In this document: positions 22,336 to 28,597 of the stretch, piece by piece
How positions within the stretch are numbered: the first letter of the stretch is position 1
Layout of the letters: each line of letters begins with the position of its first letter
Assembly (NCBI GenBank): GCA_964448935.1
Contig: CAYVBE010000028.1
Location: 1-30,700, forward strand
Source: CAYVBE01 sp964448935
GTDB lineage: Bacteria; Planctomycetota; Brocadiia; SM23-32
Length of the DNA: 30,700 nucleotides
Direction of reading: 5' to 3'
Program-made: the position numbers and the translations under genes
The notes under the pieces: model-generated
Databases searched by the model: none
Seen by the model: the letters and a program-made list of their open reading frames with translations, nothing else
What the model was told of the DNA's origin: nothing

Positions 22336-23114
22336 ACGAGCGTGACGAAGTGCTGGTGCACATCCTGGCCCTCACCGACACGGCGTTCCTGCCCGTGCGC
22401 CGGTGGGCTGCCCCCCGGAGCGTGAGCGCCGTCTACGAGGCCCGTCAGGCCTACATTTCGGAAGGTGTGCCATGGCGTGTGGGCGGCGCCCCGGCGGAGC
22501 GCCAGCGCGCGGGACGCGTCCTGGGAGAGCTTCAGGACGCGTGCTTGGTGACGGTGTTCCGGAACGCCGTCCGTGCCACCAGCGTGCGGCTGGGCGACTA
22601 CGCCGAGGCACTCGCCCGCGCACTGGCCGACCTCCCTTCACTTGCCGACAGCCGGGAGTTGCTCCGGCGGGTGGCGGCCTTCCAGGACGCATGTGAGGAA
22701 GCCGGCGGCACGTGGGAGAACTGGCTCGCCGGCGTGAAGTGGTCCGATACGGAGGCACGGGAAGAGCGCCGGAAACTGGTGGCGGTCGAGGAGAAGGCCC
22801 TGCCCGCCCTGGCGCGTGGCTGGCTGGCGACCGGCTCGACGATCCGGGGGCACGTGCGCTACGCGGCGACGGAGGCCGGCCGCGATGCCCTGGACCAGGA
22901 GTCTGCACCCGAGCCAGAGGACCTGCCGGCGGCCGACGTGGAGGCGCGGGCCACCTACTACCGGGAGCTGGAGGACGCGCGGGCGGCGCTTCGAGCGAAG
23001 ACCCCGGACCGGGCGGGCCAGGTCGGCATGATTCCGATCCCGCTCTGCTACGCCGGCCGGGACGCGCCGGAATGTGAGTTAGACCTGCCGGTGTCAGCGG
23101 AGGAGGGGAAGTGA
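22332..23114 (+). CDS. hypothetical protein with winged-helix-like segments, 260 aa
   Basis: It starts at ATG 22332, overlapping the HTH gene stop by four bases. I do not recognise the family. Residues 5-100 look like a winged-helix pattern (helices around VLVHILALT and RAGRVLGELQDACLV, then a wing VRATSVRLGDYAEALARAL). A second similar stretch lies at about 155-190 (ALARGWLATGSTIRGHVRYAATEAGRDAL). The C-terminal 70 residues are charged, helical and Pro-containing. Such tandem winged helices suggest a DNA-binding or regulatory protein acting with the coupled HTH protein. No enzymatic motif is visible. Confidence 0.65.
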   Translation: MNERDEVLVHILALTDTAFLPVRRWAAPRSVSAVYEARQAYISEGVPWRVGGAPAERQRAGRVLGELQDACLVTVFRNAVRATSVRLGDYAEALARALADLPSLADSRELLRRVAAFQDACEEAGGTWENWLAGVKWSDTEAREERRKLVAVEEKALPALARGWLATGSTIRGHVRYAATEAGRDALDQESAPEPEDLPAADVEARATYYRELEDARAALRAKTPDRAGQVGMIPIPLCYAGRDAPECELDLPVSAEEGK

Positions 23115-23305
23115 AAAGCAGGCCGGACCGCAGAACGGAGACGACCTACGTCTATCGCTGGGGCAACAACCCCGTGCGTCGCCGCCTGAAGGGCCGGAGG
23201 TGCCGCGTGCTGGCACGCGGCGCGCTCAACAGCGCCTTGGTGGAGTTCGAGGACGGTGAGCAGCACGTGGTGAGCCGCAACGCACTGCGGAAGGAGAAGA
23301 AGTGA
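23111..23305 (+). CDS. small SH3/KOW-like protein, 64 aa
   Basis: GTG 23111 overlaps the previous stop by four bases and is preceded by GGAGG. The basic product contains GRRCRVLARGALNSALVEFEDGEQHVVSRNALR, a strand pattern seen in small beta-barrel (KOW or SH3-like) nucleic-acid-binding proteins. Such small proteins are common in phage early operons. Its end overlaps the radical SAM gene by one base, so it belongs to the same translated chain. The specific role is unknown. Confidence 0.65.
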   Translation: MKSRPDRRTETTYVYRWGNNPVRRRLKGRRCRVLARGALNSALVEFEDGEQHVVSRNALRKEKK

Positions 23306-24258
23306 TGGGCGCACTGGTCACCTGGCGCAAAGACATTGCCGCGTGGCGCATGGGAGCGGCGCTCTACCTGTCGGTGCCTTTCACGTGGCTGTTGCCCACG
23401 GCGCGACGGATGGCCGAGGAACACGGCGGCCCGGTCTATGCCGGCGGGCCGGCGGTGGACCTCATGCCGGGCGAGCTGGCCGACATCGCCGTCCTGGACG
23501 AGCCGTGTCCCGTGCCGCCGCTGGCCATGCAGAACCCGCTGGCCACCTTTACGACGCGGGGATGCCCCAATCGCTGCCCCTTCTGCGCAGTGCCCCGGGT
23601 CGAGGGGGAGTTCCGGGAGCTTCCGGACTGGCCCGTGCGGCCGGTGGTCTGCGACAACAACCTCCTCGCCTCCAGCCGAAAGCATTTCGACACGGTTATC
23701 GACCGGCTCAAGGCGCTCCCCTGGGTCGACTTCAACCAGGGTCTCGACGCGCGGCTGTTCACGGTGTATCACGCGCGTCGGATAGCGGAGCTGCGGGAAG
23801 TGAAGGTCCGGTTCGCTCTGGACGATCTGGCCGCGGAAGGCCCGGTGGCTGACGCCGTAGCGATGGCCCGGAGGCACGGTCTCCGCGATATCGGCGTCTA
23901 CGTCCTGATCGGCTTCCACGACACCCCGGAATGCGCCCGCTACCGCCTGGAGATGGTCCGGTCTTGGGGCATTCGTCCCAACCCCATGCGATATCAGCCC
24001 CTCGATGCTCTCAGGAAGGACGAGCACGTAGCCCCCGCGTGGACGGCGCGGGAACTCAGGCGCATGACGCGCTACTACAGCCGGCTCCGTTGGCTGGAGC
24101 ACATTCCTTACCGGGATTACGACCCCGCAATGCCCGAGGGCCAACTGCCCTTGTGGTCCCCGGAGTCTCCTACACATCGCCGCGAAGGAGAAACAGCAGA
24201 TGAAGCTCTTTCTGGGTACGAAGTGCCCGCAGTGTGCCGCATTGAAAAAGCGCGTTGA
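23305..24258 (+). CDS. radical SAM protein with truncated B12-binding-like N-terminus
   Basis: ATG 23305 (a GTG codon precedes it in frame; AAGGAG upstream) gives 317 aa. The iron-sulphur motif CxxxCxxC is at C87, C91 and C94 (TTRGCPNRCPFCAVP). The N-terminal 70 residues (LYLSVPFTWLLP, VYAGGPAVDLMP) resemble the shortened Rossmann-like region of B12-binding radical SAM enzymes. Later strands (VDFNQGLDARLF, IGVYVLIGFHDTPE, NPMRYQPLDA) fit the TIM-barrel core and match a group of phage-encoded radical SAM proteins of unknown substrate. The neighbouring glutaredoxin-like and ParB-methyltransferase genes overlap in one chain, so DNA modification is a reasonable but unproven role. Confidence 0.85.
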   Translation: MGALVTWRKDIAAWRMGAALYLSVPFTWLLPTARRMAEEHGGPVYAGGPAVDLMPGELADIAVLDEPCPVPPLAMQNPLATFTTRGCPNRCPFCAVPRVEGEFRELPDWPVRPVVCDNNLLASSRKHFDTVIDRLKALPWVDFNQGLDARLFTVYHARRIAELREVKVRFALDDLAAEGPVADAVAMARRHGLRDIGVYVLIGFHDTPECARYRLEMVRSWGIRPNPMRYQPLDALRKDEHVAPAWTARELRRMTRYYSRLRWLEHIPYRDYDPAMPEGQLPLWSPESPTHRREGETADEALSGYEVPAVCRIEKAR

Positions 24259-24469
24259 CCTGGAAAAAGTCCCCGACCTCGAGGTCCATCGCGTGCCGGA
24301 TTCCGGCATTCCCGGAAGCGACCGCGACGCCGAGGCGCTGGCGGAAGCGGACTTTCACAGCATCTACTCCGTTCCCGCTCTTGTCTCGAACGGTCGGACC
24401 GTCCATGACGTGTTCGACATCCTGGAAGAGTTGCAGAATACCATAGCAGGAGGAACAGATGGACGTTGA
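24200..24469 (+). CDS. glutaredoxin/thioredoxin-fold protein
   Basis: ATG 24200 lies 59 bases inside the radical SAM gene with AGGAG upstream. The 89-residue product starts MKLFLGTKCPQCAALKKRV, a thioredoxin-fold active site with C-P-Q-C at about residues 9-12. The cis-proline segment SVPALVSNG follows at about 57-65, and the C-terminal helix ends the fold. It could reduce a disulphide or help maintain the cluster or substrate of the overlapping radical SAM enzyme. It also overlaps the methyltransferase gene by 11 bases, so all three are translationally linked. Confidence 0.85.
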   Translation: MKLFLGTKCPQCAALKKRVDLEKVPDLEVHRVPDSGIPGSDRDAEALAEADFHSIYSVPALVSNGRTVHDVFDILEELQNTIAGGTDGR

Positions 24470-25775
24470 ACTCAGGAGCATCGACGAACTGACGCCCTAC
24501 GAGACCAACCCCCGCCAGAACAACGAGGCCGTGGAAGCGGTGGCCAATTCCATCCGGGAGTTCGGGTTTCGGCAGCCCATCGTGGTGGATGAGGACAGCG
24601 TGATCGTCTGCGGCCATACCCGCTACAAGGCGGCCCAAAAGCTGGGCATGGAGAAGGTGCCCGTCCACACGGCCGATGAACTGACGCCGGAGCAGATCCG
24701 CGCCTATCGGCTGGCCGACAACGCCACCCGCGACCTTTCGGAGTGGGATTACGAGCTTCTGCCCATCGAGCTGGGTGAACTGGGCGAGGCGGGTTACGAC
24801 CTGGGCCTCATAGGCTTCCCGGAGGACGAGCTGCTCGGGCTGATGGATACCGGCGAGGTGAAGGAGGGCCTGACCGATCCGGATGCCGTGCCGGAGCCGC
24901 CCGACGAGGCCACCACGCAGCCGGGCGATCTGTGGATACTGGGCGACCACCGCCTGCTCTGCGGCGATTCGAGCAGCGAGGAGGATGTGGACCGCCTGCT
25001 GGACGGCGAGGCCATTCAACTGGTCAACACCGATCCGCCCTACAATGTGAAGGTGGAACCGCGCAGCAACACGGCCATCGCCGCCGGCAACAGCTCCTTC
25101 CCGGAGCAGGCCGGCAAGATGCACCATCAGGGATTTGACGTGGGACGCGGCGTGGGCGACCCCAAGAAGGCCCGCGCCAAGATGCGGGCCAAGGACCGGC
25201 CGCTGGTGGGCGATTACGTCAGCGACGAGGAATTCGACGGCATGCTGCGGGCATGGTTCGGAAACATGGCCCGCGTGCTGGAACCCGGTCGGAGCTTCTA
25301 CATCTGGGGTGGGTATGCGAACCTGGGCAACTACCCGCCGGCTCTGAAGGAATGCGGGCTGTACTTCAGCCAGGGCATCGTGTGGGACAAGCAGCACCCG
25401 GTGCTGACGCGGAAGGACTTCATGGGTGCGTTTGAAATTGCGTTCTACGGTTGGAAAGAAGGGGCCGGGCACAACTTCTACGGCCCCAACAACGCCACCG
25501 ATTTGTGGCACGTGAAGAAGATCCCGCCGCAGAAGATGGTCCACCTGACGGAGAAACCTGCCGAGCTGGCCGTGCGGGCGATCCAGTACTCGAGCCGCCC
25601 GGGCGAGAACGTCCTGGACCTGTTCGGCGGATCGGGCTCGACCCTCATCGCCTGCGAGCAGACCGACCGGGGGGCATACCTGATGGAGGTGGACGAGCTT
25701 TACTGCGACGTGATCGTCCAGCGGTGGGAGGAGTTCACGGGGCAGAAGGCGGATCTTGCCAGCAAGGAGCAATAG
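24459..25775 (+). CDS. ParB-domain DNA methyltransferase (beta-class, N4-C/N6-A)
   Basis: It methylates adenine N6 or cytosine N4 in phage and host DNA. ATG 24459 has AGGAGG five bases upstream, and the 438 residues are typical for this fusion. The ParB/sulfiredoxin-like N-terminal domain (1-130) has ELTPYETNPRQNN, FGFRQPIVVDED and VCGHTRYKAAQKLG. The methylase part has NTDPPYN (DPPY 192-195) before VLDLFGGSGST (about 386-395). This motif order defines the beta class. Phages use such enzymes to evade restriction. The upstream radical SAM and glutaredoxin genes may add to the modification. The target sequence cannot be read from this. Confidence 0.92.
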   Translation: MDVELRSIDELTPYETNPRQNNEAVEAVANSIREFGFRQPIVVDEDSVIVCGHTRYKAAQKLGMEKVPVHTADELTPEQIRAYRLADNATRDLSEWDYELLPIELGELGEAGYDLGLIGFPEDELLGLMDTGEVKEGLTDPDAVPEPPDEATTQPGDLWILGDHRLLCGDSSSEEDVDRLLDGEAIQLVNTDPPYNVKVEPRSNTAIAAGNSSFPEQAGKMHHQGFDVGRGVGDPKKARAKMRAKDRPLVGDYVSDEEFDGMLRAWFGNMARVLEPGRSFYIWGGYANLGNYPPALKECGLYFSQGIVWDKQHPVLTRKDFMGAFEIAFYGWKEGAGHNFYGPNNATDLWHVKKIPPQKMVHLTEKPAELAVRAIQYSSRPGENVLDLFGGSGSTLIACEQTDRGAYLMEVDELYCDVIVQRWEEFTGQKADLASKEQ

Positions 25776-25822
25776 GTAGCGAACCTGTGCACAATGCTAC
25801 CGCTACAGAAAGAGCTGGTCTG

Positions 25823-26035
25823 TCAGCTCTTTGTGCGTCTCGTTGGGGCGTCATCGCTTGTGATCCAGGCAATGAAGTCGTCGAGGCCTACCGAATAGTA
25901 CTTCTGCTCGTTCACGGGCTTCCAGAGGACCCGGTTCGGCTTCAGCCGCAACGTGCCTATTTTGGCCCCCTCAGAGTCGAGAATCACATGGGTGTAGTTC
26001 TTCGGCTTCTGGAAGCGGTTCTGGTAAACGGGCAT
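25823..26035 (-). CDS. small hypothetical protein, 70 aa, probable moron
   Basis: The start is ATG 26035 with GGAGAGG five bases upstream; the longer frame to 26206 runs through a terminator and is not used. The product (MPVYQNRFQKPKNYTHVILD..., then GTLRLKPNRVLWKPVNEQKYYSVGLDDFIAWI) is small and mixed beta/alpha, with no TM segment or Cys motif. I do not recognise it. It lies beyond the terminator of the leftward operon and after the convergent methyltransferase gene. Its less GC-rich codon choice than its neighbours hints at separate origin. Confidence 0.6.
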   Translation of the reverse strand: MPVYQNRFQKPKNYTHVILDSEGAKIGTLRLKPNRVLWKPVNEQKYYSVGLDDFIAWITSDDAPTRRTKS

Positions 26036-26149
26036 TGTAGCCTCTCCGTGCGTAAAGTACAGATGAAGATGAAACTCCCAAAACGAGTGTCGCCATTGGG
26101 TTCGGTGACGCAACAGTTCAGATTGTATCCGGGATTCGGGCCCCATGCA

Positions 26150-26187
26150 ACCGAAGAAGAAGCCCCGACCGAGTCGGCCGGGGCTCG
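26150..26187 (-). terminator. rho-independent terminator of the leftward operon
   Basis: On the minus strand, AGCCCCG, an 11-base loop region, CGGGGCT, then TTCTTCTTC. The stem occupies 26161-26185, about 20 bases after the stop of the metallopeptidase/HARE-HTH gene. Confidence 0.7.
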
Positions 26188-26202
26188 GGAGGTGGAGTGA
26201 TG

Positions 26203-27138
26203 TCATTCAGCCAGCGCGAACAGGCCGCGGCCGACCTTCTGGAACCGCGACTCCTCGCCTTTGTTCTGTATCTCGCGCAGAATCGCGCTGTAGATGGTGG
26301 CGTGGGGCGTCTTGCCGTCCGACGCCCAGTAGCCCGCCTCGAAGACGCGCTCGGTGATCTCCTTGCACCGCAGCGGCTCGTCGGCTTCTTCGAGCACCTT
26401 GGCTGCCGCGTCGATACCGCTCATCGTGGCCTCGTCGTCGCCCGTGTCGCCGTCTGTGGCCTCATCTTGGGCCTCTTCGGCCTGGGCCTCGCCCTCGGGC
26501 TCTTCGTCGCCCTGGTCGCCACCGGGGGCCTCGTCCGCCCCGCTCAGGTAGTCGGCCCACGGCATGCGCAGCCGCCGGGCGGTCTTGATGCGCACCTGCC
26601 GGTTGGTGTCCTGGTTGGTGCCCACCCAGCCTCCATTGGAGTGCTCCTCGTCGATGACGACCGGAGCCATCTTGCCCGAAACCTTCACCGCGTACACCTC
26701 TCCGATTTCCACGTCTGCTTGTTTCATGACCTCTACCCTCTCGGTAAAAGAGTCAACCAGTCGTCGCACCGCACCGCTCCATATGCCGCGGGCCAACAGG
26801 GCCCGGGCAACCGCGATGCGGCAGCGGTCCTGCCACTTCTTGAACGCCTCGCCGTGGAGACGGTTCTTCAGGTGCGCCAGCTCATGGGCCAGAACGCACC
26901 ATACGCCCTCGCGGTCCTGGTGGGACCTCCACCATCTGCCTCCTTCCCGGTGTCTGAGTGTCAGCGAAACGCGTCCTTCCCAGTAGTAGCAAAGACCCCT
27001 GGAACCGCCCGGGACGGGCCGCCGCTTGTGCTCGACACAGCAGAGGTCCAAGCCGAGCCGGTCGGCGACCTCGAAAGCCACGTCGGTAAGCTCCTCCAGG
27101 AAGGCGGCGTCGTCGGGATGCGGTTCCAGGGGCGGCAT
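26203..27138 (-). CDS. zinc metallopeptidase-like protein fused to a HARE-HTH domain
   Basis: The 311 residues form three parts joined by an acidic linker. Residues 1-135 carry HELAH (85-89) and H95, a zinc-binding HExxH-x5-H set like SprT or ImmA-type metallopeptidases. Residues 143-195 form a small beta module (IGEVYAVKVSGKMAPVVIDEE, GGWVGTN, VRIKTARRLRMP). After a Glu/Asp-rich linker (205-238) comes a HARE-HTH domain (239-311: GIDAAAKVLEE, PLRCKEITERVFEAGYWA, HATIYSAILREIQNKG, VGRGLFALAE). HARE-HTH domains occur in RNA polymerase delta and ASXL proteins and have been linked to sensing modified DNA bases. With a DNA methylase and radical SAM enzyme nearby, such a role is attractive. It is the last gene of the leftward operon. 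Confidence 0.85.
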   Translation of the reverse strand: MPPLEPHPDDAAFLEELTDVAFEVADRLGLDLCCVEHKRRPVPGGSRGLCYYWEGRVSLTLRHREGGRWWRSHQDREGVWCVLAHELAHLKNRLHGEAFKKWQDRCRIAVARALLARGIWSGAVRRLVDSFTERVEVMKQADVEIGEVYAVKVSGKMAPVVIDEEHSNGGWVGTNQDTNRQVRIKTARRLRMPWADYLSGADEAPGGDQGDEEPEGEAQAEEAQDEATDGDTGDDEATMSGIDAAAKVLEEADEPLRCKEITERVFEAGYWASDGKTPHATIYSAILREIQNKGEESRFQKVGRGLFALAE

Positions 27139-27147
27139 GGCTTCTCC

Positions 27148-27369
27148 TTATCTGCTGAACACCTCGTCAACCAGTGCCATCAGTTCGTCGTAGTCCCGGT
27201 CGTAGCCGAGGACCAGGATGCCACGCGCGATACCGCTGGCGAACTCGCGCGACTGGTCGAAAAAGTCCTCGTCGCCCTCGTCCCGGAGGGCGGCGCGCGC
27301 GGTTTCGGCGATGTCGCGGACAAGCGCTTCTGCCTTCTTCCGTTTCTCTTCGGGCAGTCCCAGACTCAT
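27148..27369 (-). CDS. small acidic helical protein, 73 aa
   Basis: It belongs to the leftward operon, 9 bases upstream of the metallopeptidase/HARE-HTH gene. The product is helical and acidic (KKAEALVRDIAETARAALRDEGDED, then RDYDELMALVDEVFSR). I do not recognise it. A run of small acidic proteins in one operon may form a complex or mimic DNA, but the sequence alone does not decide. Confidence 0.65.
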   Translation of the reverse strand: MSLGLPEEKRKKAEALVRDIAETARAALRDEGDEDFFDQSREFASGIARGILVLGYDRDYDELMALVDEVFSR

Positions 27370-27381
27370 CTCATGCCTCCT

Positions 27382-27765
27382 TCAGTCAGTGTTCGTGTGT
27401 TCGGCCTGCTCGCGGCCGGCGGCCGCGTCCTCCAGCACGTCCTCGATATCCTTCTCGTCTCCCTGGGCCAGGAAGGCCAGCGTCTTGATGAGTTTCCGGC
27501 GCACGTGGCCCAGGTCGCCGGCGTGGGCATGGTTCACGCCCTCCCTTGCGGCGTAGCGGGCGTGCTCCTGAAGCTCGAGTTCGAGCCAGTCGAGCAGCGC
27601 CGCCACGTCGCGTTTCATGCTGACGTAGGTCCTGTGCGCCGACGCCCGCCTCGGGTCGATGGGCGTGGTCGGCCCGCCGCAGTCCGGGCAGGTCCCATCC
27701 TCGGGCACCTCGTCGGCCAGCCACCCGGTTTCGCAGTCCAGACAGATTCGCCATTGTCTGCTCAC
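27382..27765 (-). CDS. zinc-ribbon protein, 127 aa
   Basis: The first 32 residues contain CxxC (CLDCETGW) and CxxC (CPDCGGPT), a zinc ribbon. The remainder is helical, with two amphipathic segments (VSMKRDVAALLDWLELELQEHA and HVRRKLIKTLAFLAQ) and an acidic tail. Zinc ribbons of this form bind nucleic acid or protein partners. It sits in the middle of the leftward operon with 12-base gaps on both sides. I know of no function for this arrangement. Confidence 0.75.
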   Translation of the reverse strand: MSRQWRICLDCETGWLADEVPEDGTCPDCGGPTTPIDPRRASAHRTYVSMKRDVAALLDWLELELQEHARYAAREGVNHAHAGDLGHVRRKLIKTLAFLAQGDEKDIEDVLEDAAAGREQAEHTNTD

Positions 27766-27777
27766 TTTGGCCTCCTT

Positions 27778-27999
27778 TCAGTCGTGGTCGCGCCCTTCGA
27801 GGGCGTCGATGGTGTCTTGCATGGTGACCATGCCGGTTCCGCCGACCGCGTCGGCGATGTGGCTCAGCCAGTAGGCCTCGGCCTGCTCGTAGAGGAACTC
27901 GTCCTCGCACGCCCGCAGCGCGGTACGCGCCTGTTCGAGCGCCTCCTCGATGGCCTCCCTGGCGTCCAGAAGAATCTCAGCGGCTTCTATCCGGTCCAT
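27778..27999 (-). CDS. small acidic helical protein, 73 aa
   Basis: It starts at ATG 27999 (GGGGAGGG upstream on the minus strand) and is co-transcribed with its neighbours. The product is a helix-rich acidic protein (AAEILLDAREAIEEALEQARTAL, then YEQAEAYWLSHIADAVGG), possibly a coiled-coil hairpin. I do not recognise the family. Like the 73-residue protein encoded at 27148-27369, it could be a structural or regulatory partner within the operon. Confidence 0.65.
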   Translation of the reverse strand: MDRIEAAEILLDAREAIEEALEQARTALRACEDEFLYEQAEAYWLSHIADAVGGTGMVTMQDTIDALEGRDHD

Positions 28000-28011
28000 C
28001 GTGCCCTCCCC

Positions 28012-28260
28012 TCAGTCGGCCAGGCGCTGGATGGCCGTCCAATAGTCCTCGATGTCACCGTTGGTGCCGACGTATCCGTCGAGCGCGTGTTGGACGCGCC
28101 GGGCCATCTCGTAGAGGTCGTCCCGGCGACTGGCGCCCACAACGTGCGTGTGGAGTTCGCCTTCCACCCAGACGCAGGCGATCACGTTCGCTCCGTCGCG
28201 CGTGAGTTCCGCGCGGCGGTCCGGCGCCGCTCCTCTTACGTCTATGCGCGTTACCTTCAT
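28012..28260 (-). CDS. small hypothetical protein, 82 aa
   Basis: It is the first gene of the leftward operon, starting at ATG 28260 with AAGGGAG upstream. The N-terminal half is a beta pattern (KVTRIDVRGAA, AELTRDGANVIACVWVEGELHTHVV) followed by a helix (DDLYEMARRVQHALDGY) and an acidic tail. I do not recognise it. The promoter at 28293-28321 on the minus strand would give a leader of about 25 bases. Confidence 0.65.
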   Translation of the reverse strand: MKVTRIDVRGAAPDRRAELTRDGANVIACVWVEGELHTHVVGASRRDDLYEMARRVQHALDGYVGTNGDIEDYWTAIQRLAD

Positions 28261-28292
28261 CGTCCCAACTCCCTTCGAGAAAAGAGGTTACG

Positions 28293-28321
28293 TTTATAGC
28301 ACACCCATGAGGGCATGTTCT
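28293..28321 (-). promoter_or_regulatory. promoter of the leftward operon
   Basis: Minus strand: extended -10 TGC-TATAAA (28298-28293), with AGAACA (28321-28316) 17 bases upstream as a partial -35. It lies in the 140-base divergent gap with the packaging genes. Confidence 0.5.
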
Positions 28322-28402
28322 GGCGAGGAAAGCAAGTCTGTTTACGCCAATTTCGCCAAAATTCCACCTGTCGCAACTGCGCACCCGTGAAAGGCATGTG
28401 AC

Positions 28403-28597
28403 ATGAGCGCCAAAAAGACCCTGAATCCGATGGCAATGTCGGTCGACGAGGCGGCCAAAACGCTCAGGATCGAGCGCGAATGGGTGGAAGAAGACCTGGA
28501 AGACGGCGCCCCCACCAACGCCGACGGCACCATCAATCTTGTGCACTACGCCGCTTGGCTGAACCTGAAACTGAGGGGGGACGATGACGCCGCGTGA
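28403..28597 (+). CDS. small DNA-binding-like protein, possible terminase small subunit
   Basis: ATG 28403 has AAAGG upstream and gives 64 aa. The sequence (MSVDEAAKTLRIEREWVEEDL, then NADGTINLVHYAAWLNLKL) looks like a compact HTH. It overlaps the terminase large subunit start by 14 bases. Its C-terminal INLVHYAAWL resembles VDLVKYTAWL in the N-terminal extension of the terminase itself, so both probably contain the same small module. It may recognise phage DNA for packaging. It is shorter than usual small terminases, so the call is tentative. Confidence 0.55.
   Translation: MSAKKTLNPMAMSVDEAAKTLRIEREWVEEDLEDGAPTNADGTINLVHYAAWLNLKLRGDDDAA

Noticed and set aside
26197..28299. 700-codon plus-strand frame
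   Set aside because: It covers five tightly packed minus-strand genes with ribosome sites, a promoter and a terminator. Its composition is that of an antisense shadow.
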